DNA of 64,000 nucleotides. Source: Lineus longissimus (Eukaryota > Nemertea > Pilidiophora > Heteronemertea > Lineidae). The notes beneath the pieces are model-generated. The model was not told where the DNA came from and ran no database searches. It saw only the letters and a program-made list of their open reading frames with translations. The stretch's first letter is position 1, and each line of letters starts with the position of its first letter. Below are positions 28,901-39,900 of the stretch, one piece after another. Both the position numbers and the translations under genes were made by a program. The stretch covers positions 25,809,491-25,873,490 of the forward strand of contig NC_088310.1 of assembly GCF_910592395.1 (NCBI RefSeq), written 5' to 3'.

Positions 28901-31900
28901 GCACCATTTTTTTTGATACACTATGTAGAAAGGTTCATTTTGATGAAGATCTGGAACTATGAAGACACAACTATGGCCTCAATCATAGAGAAGGAGCATT
29001 ATCTGGAATACTGATCGACTCCCTTGGAATGGATTGACAGAAAAGGCTAAATTGATCAGATTGTGAAGGCATAACTTTAGCTCCTGTCATAGAGAGGCTG
29101 AGTGATAATGGAGAATCATCACTCCACAACATTAGCCCCAACCACTTTCACAGCTGTCACAACTGGCTAGAAACTGAGAATATTGAGGTATTCTGAATAG
29201 CAATGGCGAATACTCCAATACTTACATTTCTAAGCAGAAAATATTCCACGTCTAAGAAACCAGGATCATAACACTACACAGGAGAGTACTCCACCACTCA
29301 TTGCTTACACCATACTGTACACGTTGTACAATGATTTCCAGGTTAAGGTCAATATATCAGGCCAGGAAACCAGTGATGTCATAAAAGGGGATTTAACTAT
29401 GATTAGTACAGGAACCTCTCTTTGTGGACAGCACTATTAACAAGAAATCTTCTCTATGATTAGACGGAATCTGCTTCTGGTCCCGAATTGAGCATTCTCA
29501 TTGAATTTGACCTGTGTAATCAGGACACCTCTCAATTAGTATTAAGGACAGCACTTGTCAGTTCCAAGGTGTCCTTTTTGCAGAGGTTTTACTGGAATGC
29601 GATAATGTCAACTATGGGTGAGGCCTAGTGAATGATGTAAGGCATGTACAATTACAGAAATAGGCCATATAAATAAGTAACCCAATTACAAATCAAATTT
29701 AAAGGTATCACATACGTGTACATTAAGTTTTAAAGGGAGACTACCACTACCAGCAGTAACCTGGGTTTCACAAACTATTTTTACTTAACCAAAGGATCAG
29801 CATTACCGGAATAGAGAGGCCCAAAACAAGCATGATACAAGAGCAGGGAACGCAATTGTAATACAGAGGCCTAAAAACCAACAAAATGCTGCCTAAATTG
29901 CAGTGGACCTTCTCTTCTCTCTTGTAGCGAACCCCTCTTTTGCTAGCAGGACACCGTCTCTAATTGGTTCTTTGCATTTAAACAGACCTTTAGGAGTATG
30001 AAATCAGGACACTTTGTAAGGAGTACCATGCTGAATGTGCACATTATTACTATGATCTACACTGTGAAATCATATCTTAGACTATACCAACAACTTTCAT
30101 CATTCCAAATCTCCAGAGCTTTCAGAACAACACATTTCTGCCACATCAAGAAACACATAACCATGTTTGAAAAGAATATCTCCCTACCTGACTGTGTTGT
30201 TGGTTCTGTCACCGGAGGTGTTAGCTGTTCCACAGTAGGAGATTCCACCTGGGGTGGTGTAGTAGCTGGGTCACTCTCATCTCTCTGTTCTTTATCTTCC
30301 ACATGTGGGGCTTCTGGCTTTTTTTCTGGAACAAGGAGAATTGTGTCATTAGATTACAGACCATAGCCATTGTGTAATTCATACTTGCTGGGTTTGAGCA
30401 CAGGTTGCTATGATCACTGGTTCATGTTCCTTGAAACTGAGCTTTAAATCAATGAATCAATAACCAAAAACAGACCAGCACATGACTTACCTGAGGCTGC
30501 AGTCTCCTTAGGCTGGGTATCAGTGGGTGTTGGCTGAGTAGACTCCTCAGTCATTGCTGGCTTCTCTACAACAGTCCCAATGGGGGTCTCATCCGAGGCC
30601 GGCACTTTCAACCTTTTATCCTCACGTGGGATGACCGTCCTCTGGCCAGGCAGAACAATACGAGGAGTAGGCTTGAGACGTTTCGACTTGACCGGCACTT
30701 CATGAGGGAGGCTTGGCTCGATAGATTTCGTCATGGATTCTTGCTGTGGCGTTGTCTCGATTTGTGAGCTTGGTTGAAGTGATTCTGTCGGCCCCCTCTC
30801 CAATTCCTCTAATAGCTTCTGTGATCTCAACTCATCCTCGCTAAGGACTGTTGATTCTGTTTCGACTGGTTGGCTTGGCTGAAGACTAGGAGTGGCAGCA
30901 ACCTGTAAACAAATAGGGCAAGGTGAGGGCTGGTTTGGACTTGATTATGATTGTCTAGAACTAAGAAGACCTATTTCTTATACTACATGCAGCTGCCCAG
31001 GTATCAAGCCCTTAACCAACCCTTTCTTTGAGTACTCTTTGCTCTACTGATAAGGAATCTAAAATACGAATTATACTACTTGCCTTAGGCTCTTCCTTTA
31101 CAATTTCCTCTTTACCAGGCACTGATGGCTGTTGTGGATCCTTTGGTGGCTGGTCTTTATTAGCATCAGGAAGATCAGTTGCTGCCGGATGAGGGGACTC
31201 GGTCACATCAGACTTGATATAATGGAAATGTTTGCTTGAAGCTTCGGCACTTTCAAGACTCGTTGGAGTAGGTTCAATCTGAAGAAGAGCAGACAAGAAA
31301 TTAAGAATTTTGAAGGAATTCTCATGAGTGAGTCATTGACATCGTTTCCATGGCAAATGCTCTGTTGGTCTCAGCATCACAACATCATTCATGATGCAAA
31401 AAGGCCATTAATTGCCATTTTTGGTATATAATATAGCATTATCACAGTCTCGTGGGTTTTCTGGCCAAAAGCCATTCACTTGTGTGATCTGCTCATTCGG
31501 ATATCCTACCCAGGTGGATTTACTAGTTACTGGACTCATTTTGTAGTGTACTGTGCACCGAACTAATCCTATATTTATAAATTTGATGTTAAATGTTTCA
31601 TGTGTACCTTGGATTCAGTCTCGACTGGTGTAGGGGTGGCACCATTACTTGGTTGAGCAACTGGTGTCTGCGAGTCCTGTCCCGCAGGCAGATCCACTGG
31701 TGTCGGAGTTACAACCGCAGTTGGTTGGTTAGCCTCAGACTCCTTCGGTTGGTCTGTGTTGAGCAAGATACTTTCGTCTGAAAATGAGGAATAATTGTTG
31801 TATTAGATGACCGACTAATCAAAGTAAACGAGAGAGCACTGAAGAAACATGGAGTGTGAGAAATATGTTTGTAACTTCAAAAATGCTGGTCTTTTTGTGA

Positions 31901-34900
31901 GCTATCAACATACGGGTAAGGAATAACTACAAATGTACCGACTGTACTGCATAATGTACATCAGAAAGCTGTACTGTAATGAACACCAGAATACTTTGCT
32001 TGTTAAGTGATATCCTCGGAATGTGACTGCAGTTTTTAAGAACCTTCAGTTCTTGGATGTTGTACCCAGAGGACAATTCAATACAGATATTGTACTCAAA
32101 ATAATTTGAGCTTGGAATGCAGTTCACTATACAACATAAAGAACCAACAGAGATGAATACATACATAACAGCTATAGAAACAATCATGTGAACATTTCCA
32201 CAGAAATGTTTTTACAATCAGAATAGATATAATTACGAATCACTCATACATTATCATAGCTAAACATACGAAATAAAATATCACATTCAAAATGATCAAA
32301 AGAAAATTGAAGCTGATCACCAAACATTCATTGGAAGACCAAAACAAAGGGGCAAAGGAGTACAGTACAGTGCATTAAGCTCTTTATTTTTTTTAAATTG
32401 CAATTTAGCAGAGGGAAAATGAACTGAAAAACCAAAACTTAAGCAAAATAAGTTGTCGAGAAACCAAAACTTAAGCAAAAGAAAAACTAAACTAAAGAAA
32501 TAAGCATCTTCTGAATAGCATGCATTCCAGTGAGTGTTGCATCAAATTTCAAAACGAAAATTCACGGTATTTTGTGAGAAAGAAAGTGTGACATCGTACA
32601 GAGAAGGCTACAAGTACAACATAATCCTTATAAAAAGCAAAACAAAGGAGAGATTTTTAGTACAATGTGATATTCTGCCGATTGAGAATGAAATTGTTTT
32701 AAAATGGACATCAGAACATGCTATTATGATTAACAACTCTCTGGAACAATGTTACAATGCTGTGATGAAACCTTGTTCTTTCAATTCTAATGCAAGGTTC
32801 CTTCGTCAGAGTGCACCACTTGACAGGGTAAGAAGACATTATGACATGTACCCAAAATTCACTGGAAAGTGCAGACGTCAGTGCGTATAAACCATGTAAA
32901 CTGAATTATTGGGAAGGTCAAAGGAGTGCATGACACCATGAAACTAATGTGTCATGTGCAGGAAGCAATCAGAATTTGCTATTTTCACTTTCAGACAATG
33001 GATGCATGACTTCAAGTGTGTCACTTATTTCGACCCTGTGAGGTGCTGGACTCTCATTGAGGAATATTGCACAGACACTAGCCCCAGCTCTGTACCGGTA
33101 TTTTGCAATGTAATGCCTGTGTGAGGAGCTGTTTTATAAACACACAACCCATGCTCTGAAATCAAGGCTTCACCACATCTTGATTGCAATACTTAGTCAT
33201 GCAATGTCAGTAATTCTTATCAAACCTACGGCCGACATGTTGAACCTGCGGCTGACCCAACGATGCCAGTCGGCGCTTTACATATTTTGCTCGCAGTTCT
33301 TTCAAGTCAACATCTGACAGCCTCATCCTTCCAAGCTTGGGCAAACCTTTCATGACCCCTGGGTCTAAAAAGAATCAAACGGTCTAAGACTAAAAGGCTG
33401 AGTGATATGACCTACATGCTGTACTACATTAGTCAGCTAAAGAGGGGCTGCATCCACTATGATCATTACAGTCCTACACTACAGTATGTGTGTATACTCA
33501 CTTCAGCATAGTACAGCTGGAAATAACTACAGGACACCACCCCAAGAACTACTGTAAAACCAAATTTTCAATGGAAACTTGCTTTTGACCAAAATGAAAC
33601 AATGTGATTTCCATGCAAAAACTACCAATTTATCACCTCCAGCTATAAACAGTGTCGATGGGTTTAAGCTGGTTAAGAGTCGTCCTGTTTACATATGCCC
33701 AAAATAAACCGTGTTAAAAGTGGTCAATTATGATGAGTCCACAATGCACACAATGCTACAGAAGGCTATAAAATCATCAAAAATACCTTTAGATTTAGCG
33801 ACCTCAGGGACACCTGTTGGAACATCACTTGGTATTTCTGTCGGTATTTCTGTCGGCATTTCATGCCTTTTCTCTATTTCTTGATTCTTCTGTGGAACAC
33901 TGCCAATCTCCATATGAATACCATTCCCCTCCTCTTTCAAATCTAACTGATCCTCTGGGACTTCCTCGACCGGTTGACGAACAGCATCAGGTTCCTGGAC
34001 AGTCACTTTGATCTCCGCTACCTTCAAACCTGGCGGTTCAGGTGGCGTCTGCTCATCATCAGCGACAGGGAGTTTCACATCATTCGGTTTCTCAGCATCA
34101 GTGGCTTTCCCATCCGGAACATTGTCCTCTACAGGTTGCTCAATCGGTTCACCGTGTTGATCACCAGGAAGTCCTGCTAATATTTTATCATCGTCTGCCG
34201 TGACATTAGGATGATCAGCCTCTTCAATCTGATTAACCGGCTGCTCAACCTCGGGCTGATCTCCAGGAGGTCCAGCTTGTCTTTCATCATCATCTGCCTT
34301 GACGATATGTTGATCAGCGACATCGCTTGGTTGCCCACCAGGTGGTGGTGAAATGGCATCATTAGTTTTTCCTGATGAGTCAGCAGTTTCAGGCTCTATT
34401 TTTGTCTCTCCTGCTGGTTTATCTGAAAGTTTCTCTTTAAGTGTTTCGACAGGTTTATCTGAAGGTTTCTCTGTAGTAAGTGATTCAACCGGTTTATCTG
34501 AAGGTTTCTCAGAAAGGGTATCAATAGGCTTTTCTGATACTTTCTCTGTTACTGTTTCAACAGGTTTATCTTTAGATTCCTGTATTTCAGGAGACAGTTC
34601 AACAGGCTCACCTGTTTGCTTTGCAGCTGGCTCTGTGTGTTCAACTGCATGTTCACCTGGTTTGGCACTAGTCACTTTTTCTTGCGTCCCTGCAGCTGGC
34701 TCAGAAGACTTTTCCTCTTTTTTATCTTGGACAGGCACTTCTGTTGGATCAGAATCTTCAGTATCATCTATTTCAGTCTCATCAGTCTCCTGAAGAAAAC
34801 AGGCAAAAGGGTTATAGGAGCCAACCTGTAACTGAGAATGCATATCGTCATTCGGAACGACCGGAAAAACCTGATTCAAGCGCTTTAGAGCATTATCATT

Positions 34901-36834
34901 ATGATGCATACCTTCTTGGCCTCTTTCGACTTATCATCATCCTGCTGATCCTCAGCGGGCTTCTCTTCCTTGGTTTCAGCTTCTTTAGGTTTTTCATCCT
35001 TTTTCTCTACTTCTTTTTGTGGAGCTTCATTTGCTTTCAGTCCTTCATCGACTTTGGTGGCTGTTAGAACGAATTGATGAAAGGGATGGAGAGGATGCAG
35101 ATTAAAGGCACACCGGGTATACATGCACAGAATTCAGCACTCAACATTTTATATAATTAGTCAGGTCCAGATAAACAGCAGGAAAAGTACATGATTATTA
35201 TCAACAGCCACATTTGTAGGGAAATATTTGCAGCCATCTCATATTTCGGTTTTGTGAAAGTGCAACCTAAGCGTACTTTCGATTCAGCTTTTTGACAACC
35301 TTACAACAGTAATTTGAACGAGATTTTTCTTTTTTGCGTCGATTCATTTTCCTGATTATCTGTAAACACACAACCAAAACAAACTTTTACGGAAGAATAT
35401 TGTCTATTTAAAGAAGACAGTCTGACCTGGTTTGATGATATCCTGTGCATCCATATCAGTATCATCATCCAAGTCTGTATCATCATCATCATCTTTTTTA
35501 TCCTTTGCTTCGATGTTTACAACATGGGTTGGATTATGGATTAATACGTTGAACTCCTTCACCATAGATTTTGGGAAAAATCCCTCAATACCTGACACCT
35601 AAAAATACAATTTTTGTAACATCATGACAGATATCAGTCCAGCAAGGATGCATATAAGATGGCATATAGCAGGGAGCCAGCTTCAAACAACCTAATCCAG
35701 GGATTTCAGAAAGCCGACTTAGTGGTAGTTCAGTTAGAATCTCCAATCCCTAGTGCTGAATATGTGAATATGTGTCATCCCCATTGGTGGCTGTTAGGGA
35801 TTTAGTTTGCTTTTCTTTTTGAATTTAGTTATTTGATATTGCTTTTGAAAATAGATGCAGAATAAACTGCAACCATCCAGGTCAACTTTATAACATTGTA
35901 CATATACATACCTCTCCACCCCACAAGTCTTTCCTGCTTCCAGCTGATTTGCTGGTTATTTTCACAACATCATTTGCCTTAAATGTTAGAAGCTTTGGGT
36001 TCTCTGATGAACCGTCATAATCTGAAACTGCCCTGGCTAAAGATAGGGTCACTGAAAATTGAAAAGAAGAAGCAAACTGTTCAAGTTTGATAGGTGAACA
36101 TTCACGGGGGCCGGCGGCGGGGTTAATCAGCATCAATATATGCATTATGACAATTATGTCCATGTCAAGTGCAGACAACAAAGACTCAGACATGTCATAT
36201 CATGACTTTGAATCACTACAGTCTACACTATGACTAGATCCACAGGGCACTCGACAGTCCTCGACCACCCTAGTCGATAGTCTCAGCTTTATCCATACCT
36301 CCTACCACCCTACTACCGTAAATAATCATGAAAGTCACCGACAGTGACAATCAATCACTCACAAGTCACAGACACAGTCTTCATTTGTCTTAGACTACGT
36401 AACAGTGTAACACTGACTGTACTGTCAAGTGTCATCTAGCTAAAGGTAGGTCAACAAAGGTGGTTGTTTTGTGTTGTTATTTTATGTAGGAACAACACAA
36501 TACTATACATAAATGGTGTGAATAGCAAAGTATGTAAGTTATGAACACAAAAAACATATTCTGCCCTCTCTCTTGATAACCTGCAGAAGCTGTAGGCCCA
36601 TAGTGTAAATGTACAAGACTCATACATGCATAACCGGTTTATAAGACCATCATTAAAGTTGCCAGAAGACATAGAATTGTATCCTTAAATTCCGTGAAAC
36701 TTGGTACTTGAATAAAACATACCAGCACAAAACTTATTGCCGCATAATTTTTGATCAGAAATATGGCTTTGAGTCGATATTTGCACCAAAATATACAGCA
36801 ATATCGCGAACAACCCGATACTGTGGGCTGCCAT
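19942..36834 (-). CDS. MIA3: Transport and Golgi organisation protein 1 (TANGO1/MIA3)
   Basis: An ER-exit-site membrane protein that loads bulky cargo such as collagen into COPII carriers. Twenty-five coding exons in phase give 1604 residues: 36834-36723, 36051-35912, 35598-35427, 35060-34912, 34789-33787, 33364-33230, 31777-31608, 31278-31084, 30902-30491, 30325-30188, 27517-27441, 27252-27130, 26835-26802, 26688-26522, 26246-26136, 25885-25814, 25088-24952, 24724-24634, 24314-24098, 23865-23727, 23543-23345, 23169-23102, 22927-22739, 22519-22071, 20057-19942. There is a signal peptide (about 1-23), then a MIA-type SH3 domain (about 30-110, ARAVSDYDG, GFFPKSMVKEF). An acidic, repetitive lumenal region runs to about 890 and contains EKPSDKPVE repeats. 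A membrane segment spans about 922-938, coiled coils about 943-1350 (SSYFKEKE), and a proline-rich Sec23-binding tail 1360-1604. The intron after 31084 has a GC donor. Confidence 0.95.
20959..21057. repeat. 33-bp minisatellite, three copies
   Basis: Three head-to-tail 33-base units start at 20959, 20992 and 21025, each carrying CAGTGAAGGTCAACTAATGG. Only the first differs, by one base (GCTGCAG for GCTACAG). They lie in the last MIA3 intron. Confidence 0.9.
22965..23065 (-). mobile_element. SINE remnant in a MIA3 intron
   Basis: Read on the minus strand, TAGTTAGCTGGG is A-box-like and GTTCAAATCC about 55 bases later is a good B box. The A-to-B spacing is typical of tRNA-derived SINEs, but no flanking body is conserved enough to name a family. 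Confidence 0.35.
25156..25594. mobile_element. MITE-like element with 18-bp terminal inverted repeats
   Basis: TAGCTGAGACAAGACCAC at 25156-25173 is matched in inverse by GTGGTCTTGTCTCTAGCTA at 25576-25594, with a one-base insertion. The roughly 400-base interior is AT-rich with no open frame. It sits in the MIA3 intron between the coding exons at 24952-25088 and 25814-25885. TA flanks suggest a Tc1/mariner-type target, which is inference. Confidence 0.6.
25624..25752 (-). mobile_element. tRNA-derived SINE, minus strand
   Basis: On the minus strand TAGCCCAGCGC (A-box-like) is followed by CCTGTCACCTCTGAGGTCCC and GGGTACGATTGC (B-box-like), then GATAGAGAGGGTGACTCTCT. The same order of words occurs in the copies near 4695 and 62686. 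Confidence 0.6.
27680..27860. mobile_element. Short inverted-repeat element (AACCTCTCTATTAAGGACAC type)
   Basis: It begins AACCTCTCTATTAAGGACAC after 27684. It ends with an imperfect inverse, GTGTCCGCTAAGGGAGGTTCT. Related ends occur at 29411-29600. The interior has no open frame. This is probably a non-autonomous DNA transposon in a MIA3 intron. The superfamily is not established. Confidence 0.5.
28492..28630 (-). mobile_element. SINE with GTCCTTAAGCAAGG-type tail
   Basis: On the minus strand AGCACTGGGCTCGTAATCGG and GGTTTAACTCTCGGGAGGG form the tRNA-like head (the latter B-box-like). They are followed by GTGTCCTTAAGCAAGGTACT and CTTGCTTCTCTCCACCCAGG, a 3' body widespread in marine invertebrate SINEs. 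It lies in the long MIA3 intron (27518-30187). Confidence 0.65.
29405..29600. mobile_element. Second, decayed AACCTCTC-type inverted-repeat element
   Basis: GTACAGGAACCTCTCTTTGT opens the segment and AAGGTGTCCTTTTTGCAGAG closes it near 29590. Internal ATTAAGGACAGC words repeat. Compared with the 27680 copy the ends align and the middle differs. Confidence 0.4.
31785..33225. other. Large MIA3 intron without recognised features
   Basis: This 1.4-kb intron contains a short direct repeat of AAACCAAAACTTAAGCAAAA near 32430-32480. I found no additional coding exon with compatible phase. Confidence 0.4.
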
Positions 36835-36908
36835 ATTGGAAAATAACACGTCAGCTTCAACCTCGTCTGCAGGGGTTTCCCCACCCTGCAGTCGAGGTAG
36901 AAATCGAA
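36835..36908. promoter_or_regulatory. 74-bp divergent MIA3/RNF8 start-codon interval with hairpin
   Basis: The MIA3 and RNF8 start codons are 74 bases apart. CCTCGTCTGCAGGG at 36861-36874 and CCCTGCAGTCGAGG at 36884-36897 are inverse copies with one mismatch around a 9-base loop. CACGTCA at 36847-36853 reads TGACGTG on the MIA3 strand, the core of the ATF6/XBP1 element. The 5' UTRs must be very short, overlap, or begin in unseen exons. Confidence 0.6.
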
Positions 36909-39900
36909 ATGATGGCGGCAGAAAAAGTTTGCGGACTCGCAAAACTCCGTGCGAGTGATTCGGAAGATTTAGACAAATTCGTATCTTTAGATGATCGAAA
37001 TAACGTGAGCACGTTTCCTGATTATTTTGTGCATTTGTGACAACTGATGATATGACTTTTGCAATCGCGAATTTTCTTGCAATAGCCTTCAAAGAGGCAT
37101 CTTCATTCGTACGCACAAACGTCAACCCCGGCCTGGTACATTATTACACATGATGTTATACACGCACTGACGTTGCAGTTGCACACGCAGACATGACTGA
37201 AGCACTGTACAATGACATTGTGTTCTTTCATGCTGTATATGTGTGTGTATATCCAATGTGACCTGGTCACGGAGACACTGACAGCGACTGAATTCATGCA
37301 CTGTGACTATGCAGTGTCGGGTGGTGCTGGTGCCGTGGTGGATGAATGGAATTGGAATTCTGTCTCTAGCCTCTCCATTACCATTGCCTGGCCTGGCATG
37401 CTTGCTAGGCATTGACAAATTTGAAGAAGTTTGTTTTTTGGCACTGCGCGCTGACCAGTCGCAGTCATGCATTTCACCTTGAACCAAGGATCGCCATGTC
37501 TGGTCTACTCTAGGCATTTTCTGAAGTCAGCTTAGGCCTTCTGACGTGTTCTGAATCTGAGTGTGCGCATTTGATTTGTTTCAATGACGTTCTTCGAATT
37601 CGTCTATTCTGCGACCGTGACATATGATGTCCTTGTCCATTTCAGCTGACGGTTGGTAGATCAGTGCATTCTGATCTGAAGTTGGTCACCAAAAACTGTG
37701 TAATATCCCGTAATCATGCTGTACTGCGGAAGAGACCAGATGATGAATGGGTCGTCACAGATAACAAGGTAATGGCTGTCCCCGTGCTTGGAAACATTAG
37801 AACTGAGAAGTTGAAAAATGTTGTTGGCAGATGAAATCTTTCAAGTGTAAAAACATAAATAATGCACTTATTTCGCAAGAGCAGAAGTCATCAAACTCCT
37901 TATCTGCATCCCAATTCTTGTCCTCCAACAGAGATGTCCTTGAAATTCCAATCATATTGGAATAGGAACAGTTTTGATACATCATCTTGACCACATGACA
38001 TATTTGAATCGAATAAGATCTAGCTGCGAACTTTCTTTGTTTTTTCAGAGTCTGAATGGTGTAACTGTGAATGGAGAGAGGTTAGTTCCCTTCAAGGAAC
38101 ATGTCCTAAATGATTGTGACATTGTGCAATTCGGGGTTAAAACCGATGAAAATACTCCTGCTGAGTTTGTGTATCGATTTCATAAAAAGTACCTAAACTT
38201 GACAAACCATGCAAGGAGAGACTCCAGTGGTTCTACAGATGCTAACAGTAATATCAAAAAGCGAAAACATTCAAACCCAGGTGAAGAAAATTCTCCTGAT
38301 AAAAAAGCTAAAACTGAAAGTGCTTGTACATCGCCATCTAAACTCCTGCGAGAGAAACTTGCAGCACAGGAACTGTTGGCAAAGGCAAGAATCGAAGAAG
38401 GTGAGCGCAAGCTTCTTGAGATACAAAAGAAGGCCGAGCAGGATCGCTTATCACAGGAGGCAAGCCTAGAAGAGGAACGACAAGCTGCCAAAGAAAGACT
38501 AGCTGAAGCCGAAAAGAAGGTGGCAGATATGCAACGGTTGGCTGACCTGGAACTAGAGGCACAGAATAGGTTAAAAGAGCAAGAGAAACGATTAGCAGAC
38601 TTGGAAGAAGTGCGGGAAAGGGAGAAATGTGCACAGGAAAGAGTACTCCTGGCCGAGCAGCAGTTGGCTGAGATGCAGCAAAAGCTTCAGGAGAAGGAGG
38701 TGGCAGAGGCAAAGGCCAGGAGAGAAATAGTGGAGAAGGAAGAGAAACTCAAGGAGGAATTACAGCTCAGTCGGGTAAGTCATTGATGGAGAGGGACGAA
38801 CCGATGCTTCGTTATTCGTGGTACTTCTCACAAGATAGCTGTACATGTACTTGTCGAACAATGGAGGATGTTCAGGGTTGCCCTTTGATACTTGCCTGTA
38901 GTGGAAGAGATGTTTGAATACTTGGAAATTTTTCTCTTTCTATATTATTGACTATTTTCAGGCGCGACTTGAAGAAGAAAAGTTACAACTCGAAGAGGAT
39001 ATGAAACGGAAACTTGAGGAAGAACTAAAGAAAAAGGAGGACCAAATGAAAGAACGATTAACTCGTGAGAAAGACGAGTTAATGGAAGCAAGGAGAAAGA
39101 TCGAGCGGGATCTCCAAAACGAGATGGAGAGAAAGTTGGAGGAAAAAGACAAGAACTTACATGAGGAATTACTGCAACAAAAACAGAAACTAGACAAAGT
39201 GATTCAGAAAAAGGAACTTGAGCAGAAGATGTTAGAGTGTCAGTTGAGTGAGACAAAGGCAGAGAACTTGAAGGAGAAGGAGAATGCTTTACGGGTGAAA
39301 GATGATGTGCTGTCTAACTTTGCTGATCTCATGGAGACAGAGTTGCAGTGTAGCATATGCAATGAGTTGTTTATTCAGGTAAATTGTACATGTAATACTT
39401 TAGTGACACGATGTATAGATGCATCGCATAACTGGTTGGTCCATCTCAACTGATAAAATGGTCTTGTTCACTGCATTTACTGTTGGAAAGAAAATGTAAA
39501 ATATCTCTGCATGTGATCGTTGCCTCTAATCTTGAGTCTAACTTACTTGCATCAGTTGTTAGCAGATAATGCTTCCATTTTCAAATTCTCAGTGCTTTCT
39601 TCAATTTCAGGCCACATCTTTGAATTGCACGCACTCCTTCTGTTCATTCTGCATTGAACAATGGATGAAGAAGAAGAAGGAATGTCCTCTCTGCCGCATC
39701 AAAATCACATCTCATATCAGTTCCATTGTGTTGGATTCGTACATCGATACCATGCTTGAACATCTGAGTGAGGATTTGAAGCAACATCGGGAAGAAGAAA
39801 TAAACTTTCGTAAAAGTAAAAGATGATGATGATTTTTATGTATTTAATGGTGCTAACCCTTAGAATACTGGGATTTGAGGTTAGCAAGGTGAGAAGGCTT

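Noticed and set aside
30057-30366. Plus-strand frame of 122 codons at 29998-30366
   Set aside because: It overlaps a minus-strand MIA3 exon with good splice sites and shows no family resemblance.
34353-34793. Plus-strand serine-rich frame of 146 codons
   Set aside because: Antisense shadow of the large acidic MIA3 exon. The minus strand has matching splice sites and phases.
38338-39256. Minus-strand frames opposite RNF8
   Set aside because: Shadows of the glutamate/lysine-rich coiled coil on the plus strand.
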